Source: Aequorivita aquimaris (GTDB lineage: Bacteria; Bacteroidota; Bacteroidia; Flavobacteriales; Flavobacteriaceae). Taken from it: DNA of 64,000 bases. This document shows positions 32,797 to 42,169 of the stretch, piece after piece. Both the position numbers and the translations under genes were made by a program. The number at the start of each line of letters is the position of its first letter. The stretch's first letter is position 1. The stretch is from the NCBI RefSeq assembly GCF_001573155.1, contig NZ_JRWG01000002.1:310001-374000 (forward strand), in the 5' to 3' direction. The notes under the pieces are model-generated. The model was not told the DNA's origin. It did not search any database and saw only the letters and a list, made by a program, of their open reading frames with translations.

Positions 32797-33949
32797 TGAA
32801 ATTTTACTCATAACCAACTATTTTCCTCCTGAAAAGGGTGCAGCGTCCAATAGGATGTCCAGCCTTGCAGAGGCATTGGGAAACGATGGTTTCGAGGTTA
32901 CAGTTGTGTGTCCCTTGCCAAATTATCCAACTGGTAACGTTTTTCAGGAATACAGAGGTAAAATCTTTACAACGGAAAACACCTCCTTCGGAAAAATAAA
33001 ACGATTGTGGATTTGGCCCAGCAATTCTGCCAACAAATTTGTGAGGTTGCTCTCTATGATTTCTTTTTCGCTCAGCTTGATTTTATTCTTTATTTTTTCA
33101 AAAACCCCTAAAAAAATATTTATCCAATATTCCCCGGTATTTGTGGGATTTACCGCGGTTTGTTTGGGGAAATTGTTTTCCAAAAAAATAATCCTGAATG
33201 TTTCAGACCTTTGGCCTTTGGCTGGTTTGGAAATGGGGCTTTTAGAAAAAGGAGCTTATTATTCCCTTTTGCAAAAGATGGAAAAGTTCTGTTACAAAAA
33301 TGCCAATATAATTGTTGGTCAATCAGAAGAGATTCTTCAGCATATTTCAAGTTATGTAGGTAAGCCTACTTTTATATATCGAAATGTTCCAAAATTCGAT
33401 CCTCCGCTAATCAAAAAAATAGAGTCTTCCAATGAAATTAAAATCGTTTATGCAGGTTTATTGGGAGTTGCGCAGGGAATTTTTGAAATATGCCAACGAA
33501 TCTCTTTTTCCGAAAATGTGAGCCTGCATATTTATGGTGCAGGGCCCGAAACGGAAAAAATTCTAAAGTTAAAGAAAGAGAATATTCACTTTTACGGTGA
33601 ATTGGGCAGAGATGAACTGCACAGGGAATTGCAAAATTATGACATTGCATTTATTCCTTTAATAAAACGAATTTACGGTTCCGTGCCCTCAAAAATATTT
33701 GAATATACACGCTTGGGGTTACCTGTTCTTTATGCAGCGGGTGGAGAAGGCGGGGAAATCGTAAAAAAGGAATCTTTGGGCTGGGTTGTTCCAGTAAATA
33801 ATTTGAAGGCGTTGCAGGATTTTATAAATACCGTTTCCGTAACGGACTTAAAACTTTTTCCGAAAGAGGATGTCCAACGGAATTCGGTTTCTGCTTTTGA
33901 TTTCCACAAACAGTTTGAGCGCTTTACTACTTCAATTGAAAATATTTAA
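32789..33949 (+). CDS. Glycosyltransferase family 4 (WbuB-like)
   Basis: 386-residue GT-B glycosyltransferase. N-terminal acceptor part (LLITNYFPPEKGAASNRMSSLAEAL; LPNYPTGNVF) and C-terminal donor part with VYAGLLGVAQG, FYGELGRDELHRELQNYDIAFIPL and PSKIFEYTRLGLPVLYAAGGEG, where EYTRLGLP carries the donor-binding Glu region. The set resembles WbuB amino-sugar transferases. One hydrophobic stretch (about 85-115) suggests membrane association. It overlaps wecB and converges on the phosphotransferase gene with a four-base overlap. Confidence 0.9.
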   Translation: MRNEILLITNYFPPEKGAASNRMSSLAEALGNDGFEVTVVCPLPNYPTGNVFQEYRGKIFTTENTSFGKIKRLWIWPSNSANKFVRLLSMISFSLSLILFFIFSKTPKKIFIQYSPVFVGFTAVCLGKLFSKKIILNVSDLWPLAGLEMGLLEKGAYYSLLQKMEKFCYKNANIIVGQSEEILQHISSYVGKPTFIYRNVPKFDPPLIKKIESSNEIKIVYAGLLGVAQGIFEICQRISFSENVSLHIYGAGPETEKILKLKKENIHFYGELGRDELHRELQNYDIAFIPLIKRIYGSVPSKIFEYTRLGLPVLYAAGGEGGEIVKKESLGWVVPVNNLKALQDFINTVSVTDLKLFPKEDVQRNSVSAFDFHKQFERFTTSIENI

Positions 33950-35298
33950 TAGGCTTTTTCCTCTCCACGAAGTGCGTTGTAGATGGTTTGGAATACAATT
34001 TTAATATCAAGGAAGAGGCTCCAGTTTTCGAGATAAAAAATATCATATTTAACCCTGTTAATAATATGGTTGTCATCTTCAACCTCGCCTCTAAAACCGC
34101 TGACTTGCGCCAATCCCGTAATCCCTGGTTTGATAAAATGGCGAACCATAAATTTATCGATGCGCTCAGCGTACATATGTGTATGGCTCACCATATGCGG
34201 CCTTGGGCCTACAACAGACATTTCGCCTTTTAGCACGTTAATAAACTGTGGCAGTTCATCAATACTCGTTTTTCTAATGATTTTTCCTACCCGTGTTACG
34301 CGTTCATCCCCTTTTCTTATTTGTTCCAGATGCGCCATTGGATTTGGTCTCATGGAGCGGAATTTATAGCAATAAAACTCCTTATAATCTAGCCCGTTTC
34401 TTTTTTGTTTGAAGAATACAGGCCCTTTTGATTCTAATTTAATTAACAATCCAAGAATTGGCGTAAGCCAAGATAAAAGACCTACAATAACAAAGAGCGA
34501 AAGCATTATATCAAAACTTCGTTTTAAGAACTTATTAAAAGGCTCATCCATAGGAATTTTTCGCATTGAAAGTATGGGAAGTACTCCGTAGTATGTAAAG
34601 TCCAGTTTTTTACTATATATTTCCTTATTATCTGGAAGAAATTTTAAGACCTTGAGGTTGTTGTCAACAAAATCAATAAGCTTTAATAAATCTTTGTTAT
34701 TGATTTCGGCCACGGAAGAGTATACCTCATCTATTTCTTCTTTCAGAATATAGTCCATACATTCTTCTATGGTAACTTTATTAGGGCCTTTTAAATCAAA
34801 GGTTTTATAAAGTTTATAGCCATAAACCGGATTAGTAGTAAAAAATTTTCGTAGCTGATCTGTTTTTTGGTTTAGACCTAAAATTACTACTCTGCGCACA
34901 TTGCCCCCTAAATGTAAGCGGTATCTTTTAAGAAGAAAATAAATCCCCAGTTTTACAATAGTAATGCATAATATTACTAGAAGTATGTATTTAAAAATTG
35001 TGGATGCAGCTGTTGTCAATTCATTATAAAAACCGAAAAATGAAAAAACAATCAAAAGAAAAACAATGCTCTGCTTGCCTATTAGTGATATTATTTTTGA
35101 TAAGTGCGTAAAACGATAAATCTCATAAAATCCTGAACGTAAAGAGAGTATCAGCCAAGCAATGGTTAAAAAAACAACATAATTAAAATAGGGAAAGGGT
35201 TGGTTGAAAAATTCAAAAGCAAAAAAATGGATAAAGAAGAGATCTATTCCGTATGAAATAGGCCTAAGAAATCCTGAATATCTTCCACTTCTAAACAT
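33946..35298 (-). CDS. Polyprenyl glycosylphosphotransferase (initiating, WcaJ/WbaP-like)
   Basis: 450-residue membrane protein that transfers a sugar-1-phosphate to undecaprenyl phosphate, the first step of repeat-unit assembly. Four N-terminal transmembrane helices (about 12-115) and a CoA-binding-like domain (130-220) are followed by the catalytic domain from about 265: LKRSFDIMLSLFVIV, SKGPVFFKQKRNGLDYKEF, KFRSM and RKTSIDELPQFINVLKGEMSVVGPRP. The Asp-Glu pair of SIDELPQ is the catalytic site in this family. It converges with the GT4 gene. Confidence 0.94.
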   Translation of the reverse strand: MFRSGRYSGFLRPISYGIDLFFIHFFAFEFFNQPFPYFNYVVFLTIAWLILSLRSGFYEIYRFTHLSKIISLIGKQSIVFLLIVFSFFGFYNELTTAASTIFKYILLVILCITIVKLGIYFLLKRYRLHLGGNVRRVVILGLNQKTDQLRKFFTTNPVYGYKLYKTFDLKGPNKVTIEECMDYILKEEIDEVYSSVAEINNKDLLKLIDFVDNNLKVLKFLPDNKEIYSKKLDFTYYGVLPILSMRKIPMDEPFNKFLKRSFDIMLSLFVIVGLLSWLTPILGLLIKLESKGPVFFKQKRNGLDYKEFYCYKFRSMRPNPMAHLEQIRKGDERVTRVGKIIRKTSIDELPQFINVLKGEMSVVGPRPHMVSHTHMYAERIDKFMVRHFIKPGITGLAQVSGFRGEVEDDNHIINRVKYDIFYLENWSLFLDIKIVFQTIYNALRGEEKAY

Positions 35299-35305
35299 TT
35301 AATTA

Positions 35306-36292
35306 TCACCTATTATGCTTTGAAAAGTCTTTGTGTTCACTTTTAAAAAGTTCTTCTTTTGAAAGATTTTTAAAATACTCAAATGTTTTCTTCATTCCTT
35401 CTTCCCTGGAAATTTTAGGTTCCCATCCCAATATTTCTTTGGCTTTTGTAATATCTGGTTCTCGTTGCATGGGATCGTCCTGCGGCAGGGGCTTAAAAAC
35501 AATCTTTTGTTCGGTTCCAGTTAATTTTACAATTTCTTTTGCAAAATCAAGAATGGTAATTTCCTCTGGGTTGCCTATATTTACTGGAAGCGTATAATCG
35601 CTTAATAACAAGCGGTATAATCCTTCCACTTCATCATCTACATAACAGAAGGAACGTGTTTGCATACCATCTCCAAAAACTGTGAGATCCTCTCCACGTA
35701 AAGCTTGTCCAATAAATGCCGGTATAACACGCCCGTCATTAAGGCGCATGCGTGGCCCATATGTATTAAAAATTCGGGCTATCCGGGTTTCTACTCCATG
35801 AAATCTATGATACGCCATGGTAATAGATTCCTGAAAACGTTTTGCTTCGTCATAAACCCCACGAGGACCAATAGTATTTACGTTTCCATAATACTCTTCT
35901 GTTTGTGGATGTATAAGTGGGTCTCCGTAGACTTCAGAGGTGGAGGCAATAAGTATTCTTGCATTTTTTTCCCTTGCCAATCCAAGAAGGTTGTGTGTTC
36001 CCAACGAACCTACCTTTAAAGTTTGGATGGGTATTTTTAAATAATCTATTGGACTTGCTGGGGAAGCAAAATGAAGAATGTAATCAACCTTGCCTGGGAT
36101 GTGTACAAATTTTGTAACATCATGGTGGTAGAATTCAAACTCCGGTAATTTAAAAAGATGCTGTATATTTTTTAAATCTCCGGTAATTAGGTTATCCATT
36201 GCGATAACCTCATAATCCTCAGAAATAAATTTATCGCAAAGGTGAGAGCCCAAAAAGCCAGCCCCGCCTGTGATTAATACACGTTTTTTCAT
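35306..36292 (-). CDS. UDP-glucuronate decarboxylase (UDP-xylose synthase), SDR family
   Basis: Converts UDP-glucuronate to UDP-xylose. 328 residues, extended SDR fold: [11 protein letters not shown] (8-18), the substrate motif [22 protein letters not shown] and the catalytic Tyr/Lys of [11 protein letters not shown]; then [11 protein letters not shown] and [13 protein letters not shown]. The spacing and SPASPxDY motif are typical of Uxs. It lies directly downstream of ugd (same strand), which makes its substrate, so UDP-Glc to UDP-Xyl is coded by neighbours. Confidence 0.94.
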   Translation of the reverse strand: MKKRVLITGGAGFLGSHLCDKFISEDYEVIAMDNLITGDLKNIQHLFKLPEFEFYHHDVTKFVHIPGKVDYILHFASPASPIDYLKIPIQTLKVGSLGTHNLLGLAREKNARILIASTSEVYGDPLIHPQTEEYYGNVNTIGPRGVYDEAKRFQESITMAYHRFHGVETRIARIFNTYGPRMRLNDGRVIPAFIGQALRGEDLTVFGDGMQTRSFCYVDDEVEGLYRLLLSDYTLPVNIGNPEEITILDFAKEIVKLTGTEQKIVFKPLPQDDPMQREPDITKAKEILGWEPKISREEGMKKTFEYFKNLSKEELFKSEHKDFSKHNR

Positions 36293-36374
36293 CCTTAAAA
36301 AATATTTGAAAAATAGGAAGATGTAATGCCTAAACTTTCATCTTCGTTAAATTTATAATTGTCTAAAAGGCATT

Positions 36375-37688
36375 TCATAAATTAGTTGCTTTTCTTCCGA
36401 TAGAAATATAGGTGAACCCTTCTGCTTCAATCTCATTTACATTGTATAAGTTTCTTCCATCGAAAATTATAGGCTGTTTTAAAAGCTGATTCAGTTTTGA
36501 AAAGTTTGGGGTTCTAAAAATGCTCCATTCGGTACAGATTAAAAGTGCGTCAGCATTTTCCAATGCAGCATACATAGATTCGGAATAATTCAACTTATTT
36601 CCAAAGCGCTTTTCAATATTTGGCATGGCTTCGGGATCAAAAACCTGAAGTTTTGCCCCCTTTGCAAGTAAGGCTTCCATCATATCAATGGAAGGCGCTT
36701 CGCGAATATCATCTGTTTCAGGTTTAAATGCCAATCCCCAAATGGCAATGTTTTTTCCTTTCAAGTCATTTTTGAAATAACTCTCAATTTTTGGAAGCAA
36801 GATGGTTTTTTGGGCCGAATTAATTTCTATTACTGAATTTAAAATCTTGAAATCATAGTCTACGTCTTTTCCAGCTTTTTGAAGTGCCTTAACATCTTTA
36901 GGGAAGCAAGAGCCCCCATAGCCGATTCCGGGGAAGAGGAAACGCTTGCCAATACGGCTGTCGGTTCCCATACCGGCGCGAACCATATCGACATCGGCAC
37001 CCACTTTTTCGCAATAATTGGCGATTTCGTTCATAAAGGTAATTTTGGTGGCCAAAAATGAATTTGCCGCATATTTTGTAAGCTCTGCAGATTTTTCGTC
37101 CATTATAATTATAGGGTTTCCAGAACGTACAAAGGGACTGTAAAGCTTTTTCATTAGTGCGGTCGCTCTTTCACTACTGGAGCCCACAACAATGCGTTCG
37201 GGCTTTAAAAAATCATCCACAGCAAAACCCTCGCGCAGGAATTCTGGGTTGGAAACAACGTCAAATTCACAGGAAGCATTTTTAGCAATTACACTGTGAA
37301 CTTTTTCGGCAGTGCCCACAGGGACCGTGCTTTTATCTACGATTACTTTATATTCCTTTATTTTTTTTCCAATTTCTTCGGAAACGTTCAAAACATAGGA
37401 AAGATCTGCCGAACCGTCTTCATCTTCCGGCGTTGGCAATGCCAGAAATATAATATCGCCATGGTCCAATCCTTCTTCCAGCGAAGTTGTAAATTTTAGG
37501 CGGTTTGCTTTAATGTTTCGTTCAAAAAGTACGTCGAGATGGGGCTCATAAATGGGCACGATGCCATTGCGCATTTTTTCAACTTTCGCTTTGTCTATAT
37601 CTACACAAATTACTTCATTGCCTGTTTCCGCCAAACAAGTTCCTGTTACAAGGCCTACATAACCCGTTCCTATTACTGAAATTTTCAT
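36375..37688 (-). CDS. ugd: UDP-glucose 6-dehydrogenase
   Basis: Oxidises UDP-glucose to UDP-glucuronate in two NAD-dependent steps. 437 residues. N-terminal Rossmann GTGYVGLVTGTCLAE (7-21), KSTVPVGT, the substrate loop YGGSCFPKDVKAL with the catalytic Cys, and WGLAFKPETDDIREAPS. It precedes the UDP-xylose synthase gene by 82 bases on the same strand. A -7 promoter element lies upstream at 37742-37749. Confidence 0.96.
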   Translation of the reverse strand: MKISVIGTGYVGLVTGTCLAETGNEVICVDIDKAKVEKMRNGIVPIYEPHLDVLFERNIKANRLKFTTSLEEGLDHGDIIFLALPTPEDEDGSADLSYVLNVSEEIGKKIKEYKVIVDKSTVPVGTAEKVHSVIAKNASCEFDVVSNPEFLREGFAVDDFLKPERIVVGSSSERATALMKKLYSPFVRSGNPIIIMDEKSAELTKYAANSFLATKITFMNEIANYCEKVGADVDMVRAGMGTDSRIGKRFLFPGIGYGGSCFPKDVKALQKAGKDVDYDFKILNSVIEINSAQKTILLPKIESYFKNDLKGKNIAIWGLAFKPETDDIREAPSIDMMEALLAKGAKLQVFDPEAMPNIEKRFGNKLNYSESMYAALENADALLICTEWSIFRTPNFSKLNQLLKQPIIFDGRNLYNVNEIEAEGFTYISIGRKATNL

Positions 37689-37741
37689 TTATCCTTTACT
37701 CTCTTTTAACTACCCATACAGGTGTTTTTATTAATAATTCG

Positions 37742-37749
37742 CAAAAGTA
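37742..37749 (-). promoter_or_regulatory. Bacteroidota -7 element before ugd
   Basis: Minus strand TACTTTTG (TAnnTTTG), 54 bases before the ugd ATG and just after the polymerase-like gene stop at 37766. No clear -33 TTG at 18-21 bases. Confidence 0.55.
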
Positions 37750-37765
37750 CAATTTGCAAACCTTT

Positions 37766-38989
37766 TTATACCTTTTTTATAGTGTTGTTTTCTGACGATT
37801 TGCCACTTGTAATCAATACAATTAATATAAAGCCAACATAATAAGCCCCTATTTGCCTATGAAATACATTTTCTACCATAGAGTACATTATAAGGATTGC
37901 CAGCAATGCCGTGGGCAGAAATTGTTTTCTGTTAATAAAAAAACTTGCGAAAATAAATGTTAGAAAAATCAATAGCGCTATAAAACCTGCGCCTAAATAA
38001 AAATCCAAAAATTGGTTATGTGTATTGTACCTTTCTGCAACAAATCTATTTCTTTTTGTTGGGTCTGACAGTTGGTTACTATAACAGGTTACAAGTTCAT
38101 CTTTTGTTTTGTCGAATCCTAGCCCTGTAAGTATAAAACCTTTTTGTTCAATAATATTTTGTGCGCATTGCCATACTATCGATCGCAATTCATAGGTCAA
38201 TGAGTTTTCAATAAAGGCCGGCGCATTTTTGTGTTTTTCTCTTGGGTTATGCTGAAAGCCCTTTTCAGATTTAAGAAGAAGGAATAATCCTATAATTGCT
38301 GCAGCTGTGGTAAGTACAATAGCAATCTTCCAAATTTTCCGTTGCCCATAAAATTGCTTTAGTGCCAACAACACCAAAAGACATATAATGGCTATCTTTG
38401 AGTTTATCAACACTATGAAGAGCAAGTTCACAAAAATATTGACCAAGTAATAATTGTTGTTGGGGTGATATTTTTTTTTAATTTCCTGAAAGGAAATTAA
38501 AATGCTGAAAGTGCTAAGTAGACCTAAGTACAGCCTATCTATCAACAGCGACTCTACTACTTGCGGAGAATCACCCAAAGCAAAATTTCCGGTAGCATCA
38601 GTAATTAAAACAAAATTATATACCGAAAAAACAATGGCGGCGAGCGAGGTAAATATTATAGCTCTGTTAATCTTTTTTACGTCTGCCACTGGAATATAAA
38701 GAATGGCAAGCCCTGCGGCTATCATCACTTTTTTGATGATGTTGAAATCCTCTGGCAATCTTCCGCTAATAAATGAATCGATACAGAGATAGGCTAATAG
38801 GCCCACAAAAAGTATTAAGGGAAGTGATTTCAGTTTCTTGAAATCTTCTTTTTTTACAACAAACGGAAAGGCAAGTACCAGAATTGCCACGAGAATGTTG
38901 GGCAATGCTCGAATATAATTATCAAAAGGAATAATGAGGTAAAGCAGCAAAAATGCGTAAGGGTATATGGCGGACAGCAGTATCCTCAT
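37766..38989 (-). CDS. O-antigen ligase/polymerase family membrane protein (Wzy/WaaL-like)
   Basis: 407 residues, about 10-12 transmembrane helices. A large hydrophilic loop near residues 255-325 contains LRSIVWQCAQNIIEQKGFILTGLG and ERYNTHNQFLDFYLGAGFIALLIF, the His-Asn-Gln motif and Gly-rich end of the O-antigen ligase family (Wzy_C). Such proteins polymerise repeat units or ligate glycans to lipid A core or protein. A second protein of the same family is encoded at 43488-44720. Confidence 0.86.
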   Translation of the reverse strand: MRILLSAIYPYAFLLLYLIIPFDNYIRALPNILVAILVLAFPFVVKKEDFKKLKSLPLILFVGLLAYLCIDSFISGRLPEDFNIIKKVMIAAGLAILYIPVADVKKINRAIIFTSLAAIVFSVYNFVLITDATGNFALGDSPQVVESLLIDRLYLGLLSTFSILISFQEIKKKYHPNNNYYLVNIFVNLLFIVLINSKIAIICLLVLLALKQFYGQRKIWKIAIVLTTAAAIIGLFLLLKSEKGFQHNPREKHKNAPAFIENSLTYELRSIVWQCAQNIIEQKGFILTGLGFDKTKDELVTCYSNQLSDPTKRNRFVAERYNTHNQFLDFYLGAGFIALLIFLTFIFASFFINRKQFLPTALLAILIMYSMVENVFHRQIGAYYVGFILIVLITSGKSSENNTIKKV

Positions 38990-39086
38990 TATTTTAAGTT
39001 CTGATTTCTAAATATTAGGGGAAGATAAAAAACTATCCATTAATAAACTTGCCCCTTAGCTATTTAGTTTTTAAAAAATCGATAGC

Positions 39087-40220
39087 TCAAGACTTTTTCT
39101 CCGTCTCTGTTTTATATATGCTTTCCAGGGTGTGAATTGTATTTCTAATGTTGAAGTACTCATTAAAAAGTTTTAGTGAGTTTTCTTCAAATAGCTCACG
39201 TTTATTGTCGTCCTCCAGCAATTCTAAAATTGCCTTTGAAAACTGGCTGCTGTTTTCTTCTTTAATAACAAATCCATTTTTGTTTTCAACAATTAAATCA
39301 CGATTCCCATCTGCGTCAGAAACCACACAAGCCTTTCCAAGGGCTAGTGCTTCAATAACAGAATATGGCAAACCTTCATATCTCGCTGTGGATATATATA
39401 TTTTTGAATTCTTGATTATGTTGAAAATATCTTCACGCTTGGTCCACTCCAATAATGTAATGTTTGAATCTAAATTATATTTTGAAATGAGTGATTTTAC
39501 TTGTTCTAAATTTGGAGCATGATAACCCACGCCCATTAACACCAAGTGTATATTTGGTTTTTTTTCTTTAAGCTCTCGTAAAACCTCGATCATCAATTCA
39601 ATGTTTTTTTGAAAGGACGGCCTTCCTACCGAACAGATATATTCATCTGGCCACGTTTTTTCAATGCTTAAATTTGGAATTTCAGTTATTGCATTTATGC
39701 AATTATTGAAGAGCAATACTCTTTCTTTATTATAGCCCACTTCATTTAAAGCTCTGTTTTTTTCAGAATTGGAAGACGCCAGAATTTTATTATTCCATCT
39801 TGAAAGAAACTTTTCCAGACCCAAAAAAACATTTTTTTTGAGTTTACTTTCAGCACTTAGAAAAGAATATGCTTGTGGAGTGTGTAATACGGGTATATTG
39901 TTCATCTTTCCCACAATTTTGCCAATAACGCCACCTTTTGCACTGTGTGCATGGATTAAAGCTGGAGCTTCGCTTTTTATAATTTTATTTGCCGTTGCTA
40001 TTGCCTTATAATCCTTAACCGGTTTTATATCCCGAATTATGGAAATGGGGTAATTCTTTACAGGAATGCTTTTATCGTTAAGAAATGGTTCATTGTTATC
40101 GGAATCACCATGGATAACGATGGAATCAAACTTTTCTGAATCTATGTTGGCCAATATCAATCGTAACGAAACATCTACACCACCTACTGCATGGAGAATA
40201 TGAATTATTTTAGTTTTCAA
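39087..40220 (-). CDS. Glycosyltransferase family 4/1
   Basis: 377-residue GT-B glycosyltransferase. N-terminal LKTKIIHILHAVGGVDVSLRLI, HAHSAKGGVIGKIVG (acceptor side), and CSVGRPSFQKNIELMIEVL, STARYEGLPYSVIEALALGKACVVSDADGN in the donor domain, where YEGLPYSVIEA contains the donor-sugar Glu. The start is put at the TTG 40220: a -7 element TACTTTTG lies just upstream, inside the longer open frame to 40334, so the first 38 residues of that frame cannot be part of a message from this promoter. Last gene transcribed before the ugd side. Confidence 0.87.
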   Translation of the reverse strand: MKTKIIHILHAVGGVDVSLRLILANIDSEKFDSIVIHGDSDNNEPFLNDKSIPVKNYPISIIRDIKPVKDYKAIATANKIIKSEAPALIHAHSAKGGVIGKIVGKMNNIPVLHTPQAYSFLSAESKLKKNVFLGLEKFLSRWNNKILASSNSEKNRALNEVGYNKERVLLFNNCINAITEIPNLSIEKTWPDEYICSVGRPSFQKNIELMIEVLRELKEKKPNIHLVLMGVGYHAPNLEQVKSLISKYNLDSNITLLEWTKREDIFNIIKNSKIYISTARYEGLPYSVIEALALGKACVVSDADGNRDLIVENKNGFVIKEENSSQFSKAILELLEDDNKRELFEENSLKLFNEYFNIRNTIHTLESIYKTETEKKS

Positions 40221-40254
40221 AATGTATAGATGTTTAAAATTTAGAATAATGCCG

Positions 40255-40262
40255 CAAAAGTA
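40255..40262 (-). promoter_or_regulatory. Bacteroidota -7 element before the GT gene at 39087-40220
   Basis: Minus strand TACTTTTG, 34 bases before the TTG start at 40220. It decides that start against the longer in-frame ATG at 40334. Confidence 0.55.
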
Positions 40263-40353
40263 AAAAAACAAACTTAAAATATTGAGATGGTGATTTTTTA
40301 AATTCTTGATAAATGTGAAGCGAAAATTAACCATAATTAATCTCCCAATTCAT

Positions 40354-42057
40354 TCAATTAAATTTCGGGAAATGTTTGTATATAAATCGTTCCACGGGAA
40401 TTTCAATAATAATGTCGGGATTTATCTTATCTACCATAGCTTGGTTATAGGAATCACGCAGATATATAACTTCATTAAAATGAAGCGAGAAGAAACCTAC
40501 AATGTTATCACTAAAAGAATCTCCAAAAAATAAGACTCTTTGTTTATTATCGATATTCTCGTTTAGAGTATGTATTGCTAAGCGAGGAAGGTCTTCAACT
40601 TCAAGTCTTTTAAAAGTATCTTCTTTATTCAATACCTCGAATAATGGTCTGCTTTCATCATAACCGTATATTTTTTCAGTTCCCATTAGTTTGGTTAGGT
40701 CACCGAATGTTTGATTAGTGTATCTTATAGAAAAGTCATTTTTGGATAATGGCTGTATTCCTAAATCTTGATAGTACTCAAAAAATGATTTATAGGTTTC
40801 ATAAGCACCTTCGTTATTCCAGTGAGTGTCAAGTTTCAAATAGAGCAAGGAGTTTTTCTTGGCATTTAAAAGTTGTTCTGTAGGATCAAAAAAATCAAAA
40901 TTCTTTTTGGCAAGAGCGACTTTTAGTTGTGTTGCCAATGAGATGGTATCCTTAATCTGTATTTTCATGGCCTTAGGCAGATATTCGTAATATATCGTTT
41001 CCTTATTGGGGAAAAAACCAAAATAATATTTTATGCCTTTGTTAAACAATGCCTCTTTCCGCTCGGTAAAAGTTTTTACTACCATCCCCAAACGATCGGG
41101 TGGGAGAAGATTTCTCTTTGAATAACTCACATAACTCTCCTGTGTATTATTGAAAAGAAATTTATTTTTTCCAAAAAGAACTTTATCAGGAAATGGTGAT
41201 GCGCGAAATATATTGGTTTTTAGCGATGTATGCATGCTGATTAAAGCATCCCTAAAAATAAAATTATCATTATAGTATTCCTCATATTCAGAAAAAAATT
41301 CTTTTGAAAATCGATATTCTGGTTTTTCCTTCAATTTTCTATTTTCAATTTTTGAAATGGATTCTTTTTTTTTAAAAGGGTTTAAAACAAGTGGGGTAAA
41401 AAGTATAAAGACAAAAACACCTATTAAAGATATCCTGGCAATCGTTCTTTTAGAATAATTAAAAGTAAAATTGAATATTAGATAATAGAGAAATACGCAA
41501 AAGATAAAAACAATTGCTATAGCAAATATATTAGACAGAAAATTTCTATTAACTGAAAGAAGTTTATCAATTTCTTCAAAGCTACCAGTATAAATTAAAA
41601 ATGGATCATATTTTCCATTTATAGGGCTCGTTAAAAATTTTTGATTTTCAAATTTAACGTTTTCATTAGTGGTGAATAAGGATTGTATATTCTTATAAAT
41701 ATCAACTTTATTATTTGAGGCCTGAAAAGTAATAGAGGAGATATAAATAGGTTTTTGATTGTGATTACTACTTATGTCTAGGCGCAATCCACTAAGTTTC
41801 TCATCTGATAAAGGAAGTGTAAATTTAATCTCTTGTTCGTTCGTATTGCCAATTATCTTATAATTAATAGATCTATTTTCTGTGAAGGTGGAGTCTTTAC
41901 CAAAAGTATAAAACAACTGAACTCTATCAGAGAAAGAATATTGAGCTTTTATTAAAATGCTAAGAGGGGTAGCCTTTTTTTCCAATATAGTCCAAATGGT
42001 ATAGGCTCCTATATATAAAAATATAAGGAAGAATACTATTTTTATTAATTTTTTCAT
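40354..42057 (-). CDS. AlgX/AlgJ-like SGNH O-acetyltransferase partner protein
   Basis: 567 residues: N-terminal transmembrane helix (about 5-24), an extracytoplasmic beta-rich domain, a second transmembrane region (about 173-235, two helices) and an SGNH-like domain (about 260-567). Key motifs are LDTHWNNEGAY (Asp-His pair as in AlgX/AlgJ) and LFFGDSFSDN (catalytic Ser block). It is the normal partner of an MBOAT O-acetyltransferase, and one is encoded directly upstream. Function by analogy: moves acetyl groups onto an exported polysaccharide. ATG at 42057; a TTG six bases upstream is less likely. Confidence 0.85.
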   Translation of the reverse strand: MKKLIKIVFFLIFLYIGAYTIWTILEKKATPLSILIKAQYSFSDRVQLFYTFGKDSTFTENRSINYKIIGNTNEQEIKFTLPLSDEKLSGLRLDISSNHNQKPIYISSITFQASNNKVDIYKNIQSLFTTNENVKFENQKFLTSPINGKYDPFLIYTGSFEEIDKLLSVNRNFLSNIFAIAIVFIFCVFLYYLIFNFTFNYSKRTIARISLIGVFVFILFTPLVLNPFKKKESISKIENRKLKEKPEYRFSKEFFSEYEEYYNDNFIFRDALISMHTSLKTNIFRASPFPDKVLFGKNKFLFNNTQESYVSYSKRNLLPPDRLGMVVKTFTERKEALFNKGIKYYFGFFPNKETIYYEYLPKAMKIQIKDTISLATQLKVALAKKNFDFFDPTEQLLNAKKNSLLYLKLDTHWNNEGAYETYKSFFEYYQDLGIQPLSKNDFSIRYTNQTFGDLTKLMGTEKIYGYDESRPLFEVLNKEDTFKRLEVEDLPRLAIHTLNENIDNKQRVLFFGDSFSDNIVGFFSLHFNEVIYLRDSYNQAMVDKINPDIIIEIPVERFIYKHFPKFN

Positions 42058-42169
42058 CGTCAATTCTAAAATCTAAAATATATAAAAGGATTATAATTGG
42101 ACTGAAGCAATTCAAAGATGGTATAAACAAACAAGCCTATATGTATTAAATATGTCAAAATATGGCTAT